A DNA stretch of 49,530 nucleotides, taken from positions 1 through 49,530 of the forward strand of contig CAKTWP010000015.1 of the NCBI GenBank assembly GCA_934630705.1. The letters run 5' to 3'. Of this stretch, positions 23,784-30,974 are shown piece after piece. Each line of letters begins with the position of its first letter. Within the stretch, counting starts at the first letter, position 1. Source of the DNA: an uncultured Clostridia bacterium. Lineage in GTDB: Bacteria; Bacillota; Clostridia; Christensenellales; Aristaeellaceae. A model generated the notes under the pieces. The model was given only the letters and a program-made list of their open reading frames with translations. It had not been told where the DNA came from and ran no database searches. The position numbers and the translations under genes are program-made.

Positions 23784-24050
23784 TTATTCCGTCACAGCGC
23801 CGATTTCAAGCAGCGGCTTTAAGAACGCGTCCACGTCCGCTTCGGCCTGTTCGCGGGGAATGCCGTATTTTTCCTGCAGCGCGTCGGCCAGCTCGCTCCG
23901 CTGAGCCCCCTGCTCCAGCTGCTTCCAGAGCACCACGCCGCTGCCATTCAGCTTAATCAGCCCATTCAGAAGCGCAGACGCTTCCCCCAGCGCCACCACC
24001 ACCTGCTCCTTGCCCACCTTGCGCAGCACAAATCCTTCGCTGATCTTCAT
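23784..24050 (-). CDS. PqqD-like peptide-recognition protein
   Basis: An 88-residue PqqD-family protein (winged-helix RiPP recognition element): KISEGFVLRKVG, VVVALGEASALLNGLIKLN, SGVVLWKQLEQG, then ELADALQEKYG and VDAFLKPLLEIG. In PQQ, lasso and related pathways this domain binds the leader of a precursor peptide and presents it to enzymes. GAAGGAGG precedes the ATG at 24050, which overlaps the preceding stop (ATGA). Its presence is the main reason to read the operon as a peptide-modification pathway. Confidence 0.88.
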   Translation of the reverse strand: MKISEGFVLRKVGKEQVVVALGEASALLNGLIKLNGSGVVLWKQLEQGAQRSELADALQEKYGIPREQAEADVDAFLKPLLEIGAVTE

Positions 24051-25018
24051 TTCCGTTCCTCCTTCAATGCGTTCATCAGTTTTTCCCGATCTGCCCATTC
24101 CGGAAAAGCAGCCTTCCCGGCACAGGCCTCAATACCCAAAAGCTGATCCTCCGTCACAGGCCAATGCAGAACCGGTTTCCCCATCGCCCGCGCCATCCGC
24201 TCCGCTTCCGCATCGCCCGCTTCATCCACGGCCAGATAGGCGTTCGCCTGGGCCATCAGCGGCGCGAGATTTTCGGGCACATCCAACAGCGCTACCGTCT
24301 CGCATACGTCGTGCAGCACGATCGCTTGTACCAGCCGGTCCCGCCGCTCGCCCGCGCCCGCAATATGCCAGCGCAGCGCCGGCCGCCGCTGCTGCCATGC
24401 CGCAGCCAGCGCCGGGATTTGCTCCGCTTCGCTTTCGCTGTCCAACCGGCAGACGGCGAGCATATCCGACGTATCGCTTTCCCATGCCAAATCGCAGGGG
24501 TTCTGCGCCTGCTCCCTGTAATATGCCGTGTCCAGCGGCGGCGCGATGACCATGCTCCGCTCCGCCAGTGCGGGAAACAGGTGGCAGAATTGCTCCCCAA
24601 TGGCCGCGTTGGCACAGAAAACGCCCGTCATCGCGGCATAGCGCTCCGCAAAAAACGGCACGTCCTCCGGCAGCAGATAATCCTCCGGCAAATCGCAGAG
24701 CCAGCAGAACCGCCGCTGCGCGTCCAACCGCTCCAGCGCCGCCAGCGCCCACGGATGCAGCCCGTCCAGCGCCAGCGCCGCGTCAAACCGCCCTGCGGCG
24801 GCGGGCCCGGCCTGATGCCACTGGTCATAGCTGCGCTGGGTGTAGGACGGCGCATCCGTCCTGCCTGGCCGGGAAAAGGCCGTGCCCGGATCGGGGCGAA
24901 TGCAGCTGCACTGAAACTCGTCCACCAACGCCAGCGCCAGCAGCGCCGCCGTGCTCCGGCCGCCCTGCGCCTGCGTTCCCGGCGGCAATGGGGGAATCAA
25001 CAGTGCCAGTTTCTCCAT
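24047..25018 (-). CDS. GT-B (family 4-like) glycosyltransferase
   Basis: A 323-residue protein with GT-B layout: LLIPPLPPGTQAQGGRSTAA at the N-terminus, DAALALDGLHPWALAAL and FCWLCDLPEDYLLP, the linker region MLAVCRLDSESEAEQIPALA, then LRWHIAGAGERRDRLVQAI and a C-terminal ANAYLAVDEAGDAEAERMA in place of the usual EGFGxxxxEAM site. The catalytic Glu pair is therefore changed but acidic. The ATG at 25018 follows GAGGTGGG; a TTG at 25033 is possible. It overlaps the PqqD-like gene by four bases. Confidence 0.75.
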   Translation of the reverse strand: MEKLALLIPPLPPGTQAQGGRSTAALLALALVDEFQCSCIRPDPGTAFSRPGRTDAPSYTQRSYDQWHQAGPAAAGRFDAALALDGLHPWALAALERLDAQRRFCWLCDLPEDYLLPEDVPFFAERYAAMTGVFCANAAIGEQFCHLFPALAERSMVIAPPLDTAYYREQAQNPCDLAWESDTSDMLAVCRLDSESEAEQIPALAAAWQQRRPALRWHIAGAGERRDRLVQAIVLHDVCETVALLDVPENLAPLMAQANAYLAVDEAGDAEAERMARAMGKPVLHWPVTEDQLLGIEACAGKAAFPEWADREKLMNALKEERK

Positions 25019-25029
25019 GCTGCCCCACC

Positions 25030-26022
25030 TCAATCCTTCTCAAACGCGGACCGTTGGGGAAGCACCCGCTCAAACAGCCGCTTCAGATAGTCCCGTCTGG
25101 AAATAAAGTCCACCGCCTGCGCCCCTTCGTTCAGGCAGATCACGCGGTTTTGGGTGGACAGCACCGTATCCCGAATGTCCGCCTGAGGCCTGCCCAGCGC
25201 AATGGCGCGGCCGCCCCTTCGCACATAGGGCACAAACTGCCCCGAGGCCAGCTGCCAATAGCGCATCAGCCATTCCGTGTGGTCCGACCAGGTGCGGAAC
25301 TTCTGTTTGCTGGCATAATGCAGGCGCGTAAACGCCTTGCCCCATGCGGCCGCAAACGTGCTTTTCAGATACGGCTGCGGCAGATGCGGGCAATCAAACC
25401 CCGGGAAATGCCGCAGCGATGCGGCCAGCTGATTATCCGCCTTTACCTGCGCCGAATAGCAATCGGCAAACCATTTCTCCCGGTGCGCCCCCATGCAGGC
25501 CTGCAAATCAAAATGCTCGTTCAGGCAGGAAATATTGTTCCAGAGCGTATGCCCGAAATGATCCGTGCACACCTCCGTGATCGGCAGGATATGCAGGCAA
25601 TCGCAGGGCAGGCCGGATTGGAAATATTCCTCCGGTGCGACTGAATCCAGAAAGAAGCAATCATCGTTGGAGAGGATGAACTGCTCCGCCAGCCCGGGAA
25701 TACGGTGCACATTGAGCATGATCGCGCTGGAATTGAAGGTGGGCCGATAGGCTTTGGGCAAAAACGCGTCGTGGCGCACGATGTGCAGCTTCGGATGCGC
25801 GGTGTTCAGCCAGGGCGGCAGATGCCCCCAGGTGACGAAATGCACCGTGCGAATCCACGGCAGCGCCTTTTCCACGCCGCGGAACCAGTAGCGCATCAAA
25901 TCCCAGTCGCGGAACATGACCACGCCGCTTTGCATCTCCGGCGAAGCATAGCGCTGCCGCTCCTGCTGCCAGGCCGGGTCGTTTCCATCCACCCACGGGC
26001 ATACCAGATCAATTTCCGCCAT
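25030..26022 (-). CDS. Stealth-family phosphotransferase
   Basis: A 330-residue Stealth protein. CR1 is IDLVCPWVDGNDPAW (residues 4-18). CR2 spans about 35-120: RDWDLMRYWFRGVEKALPWI, VHFVTWGHLPPWL, NSSAIMLNVHRIPGL, ending FILSNDDCFF. A later conserved part reads STFAAAWGKAFTRLHYASKQ. Stealth enzymes transfer hexose-1-phosphate from a nucleotide sugar to a glycan (capsule, GlcNAc-1-phosphotransferase). Here the acceptor may be the peptide or its glycan. The start overlaps the kinase stop by 14 bases, which indicates coupling. Length is normal for the family. Confidence 0.88.
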   Translation of the reverse strand: MAEIDLVCPWVDGNDPAWQQERQRYASPEMQSGVVMFRDWDLMRYWFRGVEKALPWIRTVHFVTWGHLPPWLNTAHPKLHIVRHDAFLPKAYRPTFNSSAIMLNVHRIPGLAEQFILSNDDCFFLDSVAPEEYFQSGLPCDCLHILPITEVCTDHFGHTLWNNISCLNEHFDLQACMGAHREKWFADCYSAQVKADNQLAASLRHFPGFDCPHLPQPYLKSTFAAAWGKAFTRLHYASKQKFRTWSDHTEWLMRYWQLASGQFVPYVRRGGRAIALGRPQADIRDTVLSTQNRVICLNEGAQAVDFISRRDYLKRLFERVLPQRSAFEKD

Positions 26023-26734
26023 GCTTCATCCCTTCATAAGCCACCCGCGCCGCCGCCACATCCTGATTGCAGGTGAGCACATAAACGGGCACGGCTTCCG
26101 CGAACTGCTCCAGCAGCGCCATATACTTCTCCCGGTTTTCCGGGGTAAACCGGCTTTGATACTCCCGCAGCAGCTGGGCAAAGGCCAGCGCGCTGTCCAG
26201 CCGCTTTATGGCATTGGTTTCCCCATGCTTGAGATAGCAAAGCCCTTTGAGCGGCACGCCGGTGTTCACCTGATAGCCCTCTTTGCCGCAGAAGGGCGTG
26301 CCATAGGCGATGAATTTGTCGCCTTCCCTGCGAAGGATGGGATTATCGCCGTTAATGATGCGCGCCTGATCGGGAAACGCCTTGAGCCAGAGCCGCCCCT
26401 GGGTGGATTTTCCGTATCCGCTGGGCGCCGTGATCGCATAGCCCTCGCCGTTCATTTCAATCAGCACGGAATGCAGCCAGAAGGCGTCGAAGGCCGGAAG
26501 CTTGGGATAGATGGTGAAGGGCGCGCGGGAAAATTCCGCTTCGTCCTCGCCGATCTCCGCATGCTCATGCTGCAAAAACCACGCCTGCCCCGCCGCAATC
26601 TCCCGCGCATCGGCCTCCATCATCAAATCAGGCTCCCGGGAGGGCGAAGCCAGATAAGGCGCGCATTTCTGCAGGATTAAATCATAATGATTATTCACCT
26701 GCACCAGAAGCTTAGCAATCTCTATATAAAACAT
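26009..26734 (-). CDS. HPr-kinase-like peptide kinase
   Basis: A 241-residue protein matching the C-terminal kinase domain of HprK: Walker A TAPSGYGKSTQG near residue 105, the acidic IINGDNPIL where HprK has its catalytic Asp, and GTPFCGKEG. The regulatory N-terminal domain of true HprK is replaced by about 85 residues of unknown fold. Such stand-alone kinases (ThcoK, PadeK in lasso clusters) phosphorylate the C-terminal Ser of precursor peptides. The 28-residue peptide just upstream ends in Ser, which fits. The ribosome site before the ATG is weak, and a long hairpin separates it from the peptide gene. Confidence 0.85.
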   Translation of the reverse strand: MFYIEIAKLLVQVNNHYDLILQKCAPYLASPSREPDLMMEADAREIAAGQAWFLQHEHAEIGEDEAEFSRAPFTIYPKLPAFDAFWLHSVLIEMNGEGYAITAPSGYGKSTQGRLWLKAFPDQARIINGDNPILRREGDKFIAYGTPFCGKEGYQVNTGVPLKGLCYLKHGETNAIKRLDSALAFAQLLREYQSRFTPENREKYMALLEQFAEAVPVYVLTCNQDVAAARVAYEGMKHGGN

Positions 26735-26760
26735 TCGTCAATATCTCGCTCTCTTTTTTG

Positions 26761-26807
26761 CGAAAGGGCGGAGCCACGGATAAACCGCGGCTCCCCCCTC
26801 CCTTTCG
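26761..26807 (-). promoter_or_regulatory. Long hairpin between peptide and kinase genes
   Basis: Outer stem CGAAAGGG / CCCTTTCG with inner GGAGCC / GGCTCC and CGG / CCG pairs, starting three bases past the peptide stop codon. On the minus strand it is followed by A, not T, so full termination is unlikely. It may protect the short peptide mRNA from decay and give more peptide than enzyme. Confidence 0.6.
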
Positions 26808-26809
26808 GA

Positions 26810-26896
26810 TTAGCTAATGGACGTGCCCGCCTTCACGTAGTCGTTCTCGAAATCGACAACAACCGCCTTGGGCGCTTCGTACTTTTCAGTCTTCAC
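26810..26896 (-). CDS. Candidate precursor peptide, 28 residues, C-terminal Ser
   Basis: A short gene between the peptidase and kinase genes. AAAGGAG lies nine bases before a GTG start (26896); the ATG three codons earlier directly touches the ribosome site and is unlikely. The peptide begins MKTEKYEAPKAVVVDFEN and ends DYVKAGTSIS. It has a YxxP motif (YEAP), known as a PqqD-type recognition signal in lasso leaders, an acidic middle, and a C-terminal Ser. VKA-G near the end fits the small residues at -3 and -1 preferred by signal peptidases, which would release GTSIS. It has no lasso-type Gly plus later Asp/Glu ring pattern. Being a gene product is inferred from the site and context. Confidence 0.65.
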   Translation of the reverse strand: MKTEKYEAPKAVVVDFENDYVKAGTSIS

Positions 26897-26967
26897 AGTG
26901 CACATCTCCTTTCCTGCAAAATATATATGTAAACCATTCGGAAAACCGAATGGCATACATCCATGGA

Positions 26968-27381
26968 TTATTGGGAGCGCATGCGCAGCATCCAGCCGCG
27001 CGCCCGCTTGGCCAGCGGAAGCAGCGGATGGAGCAGCACCCAGCCCCGGGAAAACAGCCGATAGCCCACCGCGGACGCGGCTACATAGCGCTGCCCCCGA
27101 TAAAAGCCCTGCATCACGCCGAAAATATCCCCCGTGGGCACTTCCTCGGTGTAATTGCTGTTGTCCCCGCGGATCAGGCAGGTATCGCCGCGCACGCCGA
27201 TCACCCGATGCATAATGGCCTGCCCGTTTCTGCGGTACAGTACCACATCATATTTGCGAATCCGCCGGGGCGGCACGAACACGGCGCTGTCAATGTGCGG
27301 CCGGATCAGCGGCTTCATGCTGCCGCTGATGGGGGAGCAGACGGTGTATCCGTTTTCCCGCAGGCTGTCTTCATGGGTCAT
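26968..27381 (-). CDS. S24/S26-type peptidase without membrane anchor
   Basis: A 137-residue signal-peptidase-like protein: ISGSMKPLI holds the catalytic Ser near residue 20, YDVVLYRRNGQAIMHRVIGV contains the partner His (near 57) of the SipW/eukaryotic type in place of Lys, and RGDNSNYTEEVP is the conserved GDN box. Ordinary signal peptidases have a membrane segment before the Ser; none is present here, so the enzyme is probably cytoplasmic or peripheral. As first gene of the operon, beside the peptide gene, it is the natural candidate for leader removal. The start at 27381 has only a weak ribosome site (AGAGGA 14 bases upstream). Confidence 0.8.
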   Translation of the reverse strand: MTHEDSLRENGYTVCSPISGSMKPLIRPHIDSAVFVPPRRIRKYDVVLYRRNGQAIMHRVIGVRGDTCLIRGDNSNYTEEVPTGDIFGVMQGFYRGQRYVAASAVGYRLFSRGWVLLHPLLPLAKRARGWMLRMRSQ

Positions 27382-27474
27382 CGTTCTTCGTGCGTCCTCT
27401 TGTCATCATTCTTTGTGCGTTTCTTTCATGCCGGACAACGGCTCCCGGCACATGCCGCCTTTCACTGTCCTTTT

Positions 27475-27502
27475 ATTATAGCACGCCCGGCGGTTTTCGC
27501 AA
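27475..27502 (-). promoter_or_regulatory. Promoter of the peptide-decoration operon
   Basis: TTGCGA, 16 bases, TATAAT on the minus strand, about 95 bases before the peptidase gene. It makes the operon independent of the capsule locus. Confidence 0.8.
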
Positions 27503-27511
27503 GCTGTAATA

Positions 27512-27549
27512 TTTGAAAAATTCAAAGCCGGAAACCATTGTGCTTCGGC
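27512..27549 (-). terminator. Possible weak terminator of the capsule operon
   Basis: Stem GCCGGAA / TTCGGC (one bulge) 30 bases after the capG stop, then TTTGAATTTTTC on the minus strand. The same T-rich stretch forms a palindrome TTTGAA-AAA-TTCAAA (27512-27526) just upstream of the next operon's -35 box and could instead be an operator. Confidence 0.4.
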
Positions 27550-27579
27550 GCTTTACCAGGATGCATCCGGCGAAAAGGG

Positions 27580-28755
27580 TCAGTACTTTCGCCACACCAT
27601 TTTATCAATCACGCCTGTGTAGCTCTGGATGATCTTCACGACCTTGTCGCTGACGTTTTCATCCACGTAATCTGGCACGGGGAGGCCGTGGTCGCCGTTT
27701 TTATTCATTTCAACGGCGGTATCCACCGCCTGCAGCAGGCGCTTTTCGTCGATGCCCGCCAGAATGAAGCAGCCCTTATCCAGCGCTTCCGGACGCTCTG
27801 TGCTGGTGCGGACGCAAACGGCCGGGAACGGATGGCCCACGCTGGTGAAGAAGCTGCTCTCCTCCGGGAGCGTGCCGCTGTCCGACACCACACAGAAGGC
27901 GTTCATCTGAAGGCAGTTGTAATCATGAAAGCCCAGCGGCTCGTGCTGAATCACGCGCTTGTCCAGCCGGAATCCGCTCTGCTCCAGCCGCTTGCGGCTG
28001 CGGGGATGGCAGGAATACAGAATGGGCATATCGTACTTCTCCGCCATCTTGTTGATTGCCGTGAACAGCGACGTGAAGTTCTTCTCCGTATCGATGTTCT
28101 CCTCACGGTGCGCAGACAGCAGGATGTACTTCCCTTTTTCCAGCCCCAGGCGAGCGTGAATATCGGAGGTTTCAATCTTGGTCAGATTCTGATGCAACAC
28201 CTCGGCCATGGGAGAACCGGTTACATAGGTGCGTTCCCTGGGCAGACCTGTGTCCGCCAGATAACGGCGGGCGTGCTCAGAATACGCCATGTTCACGTCG
28301 GAGATGATATCCACGATGCGGCGGTTGGTCTCTTCGGGCAGGCATTCATCCTTGCAGCGGTTGCCGGCTTCCATGTGGAAAATCGGAATATGCAGCCGCT
28401 TGGCACCAATGACGCTCAGGCAGCTGTTGGTATCGCCCAGCACCAGCACAGCGTCCGGCCGGATGGCAGCCATCAGCTTGTAGCTTTCGGAGATAATATT
28501 GCCCATGGTCTCGCCCAGATCCGCGCCGACCGCATCCATATACACTTCCGGGTCTGCCAGCTGCAGATCATGGAAGAACACACCATTCAGGTTGTAATCG
28601 TAGTTCTGGCCGGTGTGGGCCAGAATGACATCGAAATATTTCCGGGTTTTGTTGATCACCGCCGCCAGACGGATAATCTCCGGCCGCGTCCCCACAATGA
28701 TCAGCAGCTTCAGCCTGCCGTTATTCTTAAAAGATACATTGCTATAATCAGCCAT
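27580..28755 (-). CDS. capG: UDP-N-acetylglucosamine 2-epimerase type enzyme (UDP-FucNAc synthesis)
   Basis: A 391-residue WecB/CapG-type non-hydrolysing epimerase: IIVGTRPEIIRLAAVI, AHTGQNYDYNLN, VLGDTNSCLS, FHMEAGNRCKDECLPEETNR, LLSAHREENID and VSDSGTLPEESSFF are all canonical. With CapE and CapF in the same locus it most likely converts UDP-N-acetyl-L-pneumosamine to UDP-N-acetyl-L-fucosamine. The ATG at 28755 has GAGAGGGG upstream and lies 13 bases after capF. It is the last gene of the capsule operon. Confidence 0.9.
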   Translation of the reverse strand: MADYSNVSFKNNGRLKLLIIVGTRPEIIRLAAVINKTRKYFDVILAHTGQNYDYNLNGVFFHDLQLADPEVYMDAVGADLGETMGNIISESYKLMAAIRPDAVLVLGDTNSCLSVIGAKRLHIPIFHMEAGNRCKDECLPEETNRRIVDIISDVNMAYSEHARRYLADTGLPRERTYVTGSPMAEVLHQNLTKIETSDIHARLGLEKGKYILLSAHREENIDTEKNFTSLFTAINKMAEKYDMPILYSCHPRSRKRLEQSGFRLDKRVIQHEPLGFHDYNCLQMNAFCVVSDSGTLPEESSFFTSVGHPFPAVCVRTSTERPEALDKGCFILAGIDEKRLLQAVDTAVEMNKNGDHGLPVPDYVDENVSDKVVKIIQSYTGVIDKMVWRKY

Positions 28756-28768
28756 TGTCTTTCCCCTC

Positions 28769-29965
28769 TCACACTGGCTCAAAGAAGGTATCCGGATGTT
28801 TGGGATTAAAAATCTCGTTGCAGGTCATGACCGTCACCAGATTTTCTGTTTCGGACAGATTGATGATGTTGTGCGTCCAGCCGGGGATCATGTGAACCGC
28901 TTCGATCTTCTCGCCGGAGACCTCAAATTCTACCGTTTCGCCGGTATTGATATTGCGCTCCTGAATCAGGCCATGGCCGGCCACCACAATGAACAACTCC
29001 CACTTGGCGTTATGCCAATGCTGGCCCCTGGTGACGCCCGGACGGCTGATATTGACGCTCACCTGTCCGCAGTCGGCGGTATGCACCAGCTCCGTGAAGG
29101 AACCACGGTTGTCCTCATTCATTTTGAGGGCATACTTGAACTTATCCGTTGGAAGATAGGTCAGGTACAGGGAGTACAACTTCTTGGCGAAAGAGCCATC
29201 CGGCATCTTGGGCATCATGAGCGTGGTCGGCTGCCGCTTGAATTCCTGCAGCAAATCCACGATTTCGCCCAGCGTGACCTTATGAGTCACGGGCACACAG
29301 CAATAGCGGCCATCTTCCTTCAGAACTGTTTCCACGCCGTCAAATTCACAGTGCTGTTCCCTGCCTTCCAGCAGATCAAACATGCCTTCCACAAGATCAT
29401 CAATGTAGAGCAGCTCCAGCTCCGTACTGCGGTCGTTTACGGTAAAGGGCTCATCATGGGCCACCGCCCAGCAGAACGTGCTCACCGCGCTGTTATAATT
29501 CGGGCGGCTGTGGCCCATGAGATTCGGGAAACGGTAAACCGCCGCCTTCACGCCTGTCTCCTGCGCGTAATCAAAGAACAGCGCTTCTCCTGCCTTTTTG
29601 CTGCGGCCATATTCGCTGCTGCCAAAGCGGCCGGCCAGGGTCGCCTGGATGGAGGAAGACAGCATAATCGACGCCTTGTTGTTGTGCTTCTTCAGGCAGT
29701 TCAACAGGTCAGTGGCGAAACCAAAGTTGCCTTTCATGAAGTCTTCCGGATTCTGCGGACGATTCACGCCTGCCAGATTGAACACGAAGTTTGCTTTTTG
29801 ACAATATTCGTCCAATTCCTCCGGGGTGGAGTTCAAATCATACTCGTAGATTTCCTCGATCTGCAAATTGAGGCGGGTCTTGTTCTTGCCGTCCCGAATG
29901 TTTTTCAGGTTGTTGCACAGGGCAGTTCCCACCATGCCCCTGGCCCCTGTGACAAGAATCTTCAT
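28769..29965 (-). CDS. capF: Bifunctional epimerase/reductase CapF (UDP-FucNAc synthesis)
   Basis: A 398-residue protein with the two CapF parts: an N-terminal SDR domain (MKILVTGARGMVGTAL, FNLAGVNRPQ, SSSIQATL, YGRSKKAGE with the catalytic Tyr and Lys) and a C-terminal cupin (SRPGVTRGQHWHNAKWELF, PGWTHNIINL) that carries out the C3 epimerisation with a metal. It makes UDP-N-acetyl-6-deoxy-L-talosamine from the CapE product. AAGGGGGG precedes the ATG at 29965. The frame continues upstream without a ribosome site and is not used. Confidence 0.92.
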   Translation of the reverse strand: MKILVTGARGMVGTALCNNLKNIRDGKNKTRLNLQIEEIYEYDLNSTPEELDEYCQKANFVFNLAGVNRPQNPEDFMKGNFGFATDLLNCLKKHNNKASIMLSSSIQATLAGRFGSSEYGRSKKAGEALFFDYAQETGVKAAVYRFPNLMGHSRPNYNSAVSTFCWAVAHDEPFTVNDRSTELELLYIDDLVEGMFDLLEGREQHCEFDGVETVLKEDGRYCCVPVTHKVTLGEIVDLLQEFKRQPTTLMMPKMPDGSFAKKLYSLYLTYLPTDKFKYALKMNEDNRGSFTELVHTADCGQVSVNISRPGVTRGQHWHNAKWELFIVVAGHGLIQERNINTGETVEFEVSGEKIEAVHMIPGWTHNIINLSETENLVTVMTCNEIFNPKHPDTFFEPV

Positions 29966-29978
29966 TTGCTTCCCCCCC

Positions 29979-30932
29979 TTACTCCGCCTTGCCATCCTCT
30001 TTTTCCTGCAGAAGATGCTGCGCATCAATATAATCCAGCAGCTCCCCGCTTTCGCTTGACGCTTTTCTGAAAAACAGGAAGCCGCTATCCCGCAGCTTCG
30101 GCCAGTCCTCCTTCTGCGTAAAAAGCGTAACGAGCTTCGGGTATTCAAAATAGGTAAGATTTTCAAAGCATGTCAAATGCGGCCTTGCGATTGCTTTTCC
30201 GTCGGGCGTGGATTGCACAAAAGGGGAGTTATAAACGATGGTGTGAAAATAAGCTTCATCCGGCGCATACATCGTCCGAAAATATCGATTGAAGCCTTTA
30301 TTTTCATCGTGGAATTGCACGATATATGCAGCCAGCCCTCCTGTTACGCCAAACTGCGCACACCCCTGATAAACATCCATTTTCTCGTCTGCATTGTTTT
30401 TCACGTAATTCTTCTTGAAATGCGGAATACGTCCAGCCTTCAAAAAGAGCTTCGCGTTCATCCAATGAATGGCCTTCGCCCAAAGCGCCGATGACGAATC
30501 AAGAAACCAGTATAGCGAATACTTATGGACGTCCTCAGGATTCCCGCTTTTTGAAATGTTCTGAGCAAGGATAAACTCTTTCTGCGCATTTTTCTCAAAG
30601 AATACGTGAATATCCCGGTTGGCCCTGATCGGATATTCAAGGCCCTGAAGAACAACAAATCGGTCAAACTGCTGCCCCTGCCAGGAAATAGCTGCTCTAA
30701 ACAGATTCACAGTGGCTTCTATTAAGGAATATCCGCCCCAATGAACGCATACCCTTTGGGGCAGAATATGCACATGCGGATTGCCTTTCAGCGCCTGCTC
30801 GAAGGGCGAAACATCGCTTTTCCCATCCACATGAACAAATGCCTCGTCGCCCGTATGAATTGTTATTTTATCCGTCAGCCGTTTGATATGCCCGGGGTCC
30901 TTATGGCAGAGAATTAAATAGGCAATCCGCAT
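29979..30932 (-). CDS. Core-2/I-branching type (GT14-like) glycosyltransferase
   Basis: A 317-residue protein with the branch family pattern: MRIAYLILCHKDPGHIKRL, FVHVDGKSDVSPF, VHWGGYSLIEATVNLFRAA, FVVLQGLEYPIR, and the late APDEAYFHTIVYNSPF acceptor/catalytic part. Animal relatives add beta-1,6-GlcNAc; bacterial members sit in polysaccharide loci and their linkages are mostly unknown. AGGAGAAAAGA precedes the ATG. It lies between capE and capF, so it may use or accept the FucNAc made by them. Confidence 0.82.
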   Translation of the reverse strand: MRIAYLILCHKDPGHIKRLTDKITIHTGDEAFVHVDGKSDVSPFEQALKGNPHVHILPQRVCVHWGGYSLIEATVNLFRAAISWQGQQFDRFVVLQGLEYPIRANRDIHVFFEKNAQKEFILAQNISKSGNPEDVHKYSLYWFLDSSSALWAKAIHWMNAKLFLKAGRIPHFKKNYVKNNADEKMDVYQGCAQFGVTGGLAAYIVQFHDENKGFNRYFRTMYAPDEAYFHTIVYNSPFVQSTPDGKAIARPHLTCFENLTYFEYPKLVTLFTQKEDWPKLRDSGFLFFRKASSESGELLDYIDAQHLLQEKEDGKAE

Positions 30933-30974
30933 TCTTTTCTCCTCATTGAAGCGATGGGATTGCCTAAGCTTTTT

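Noticed and set aside
26903..26905. ATG three codons before the GTG as start of the short peptide
   Set aside because: It directly abuts the GGAG ribosome site, leaving no spacing.
18869..27381. A complete lasso-peptide cluster
   Set aside because: No transglutaminase-like protease (B2) or Asn-synthetase-like cyclase (C) gene is present and the peptide lacks a ring-forming Gly/acidic pattern.
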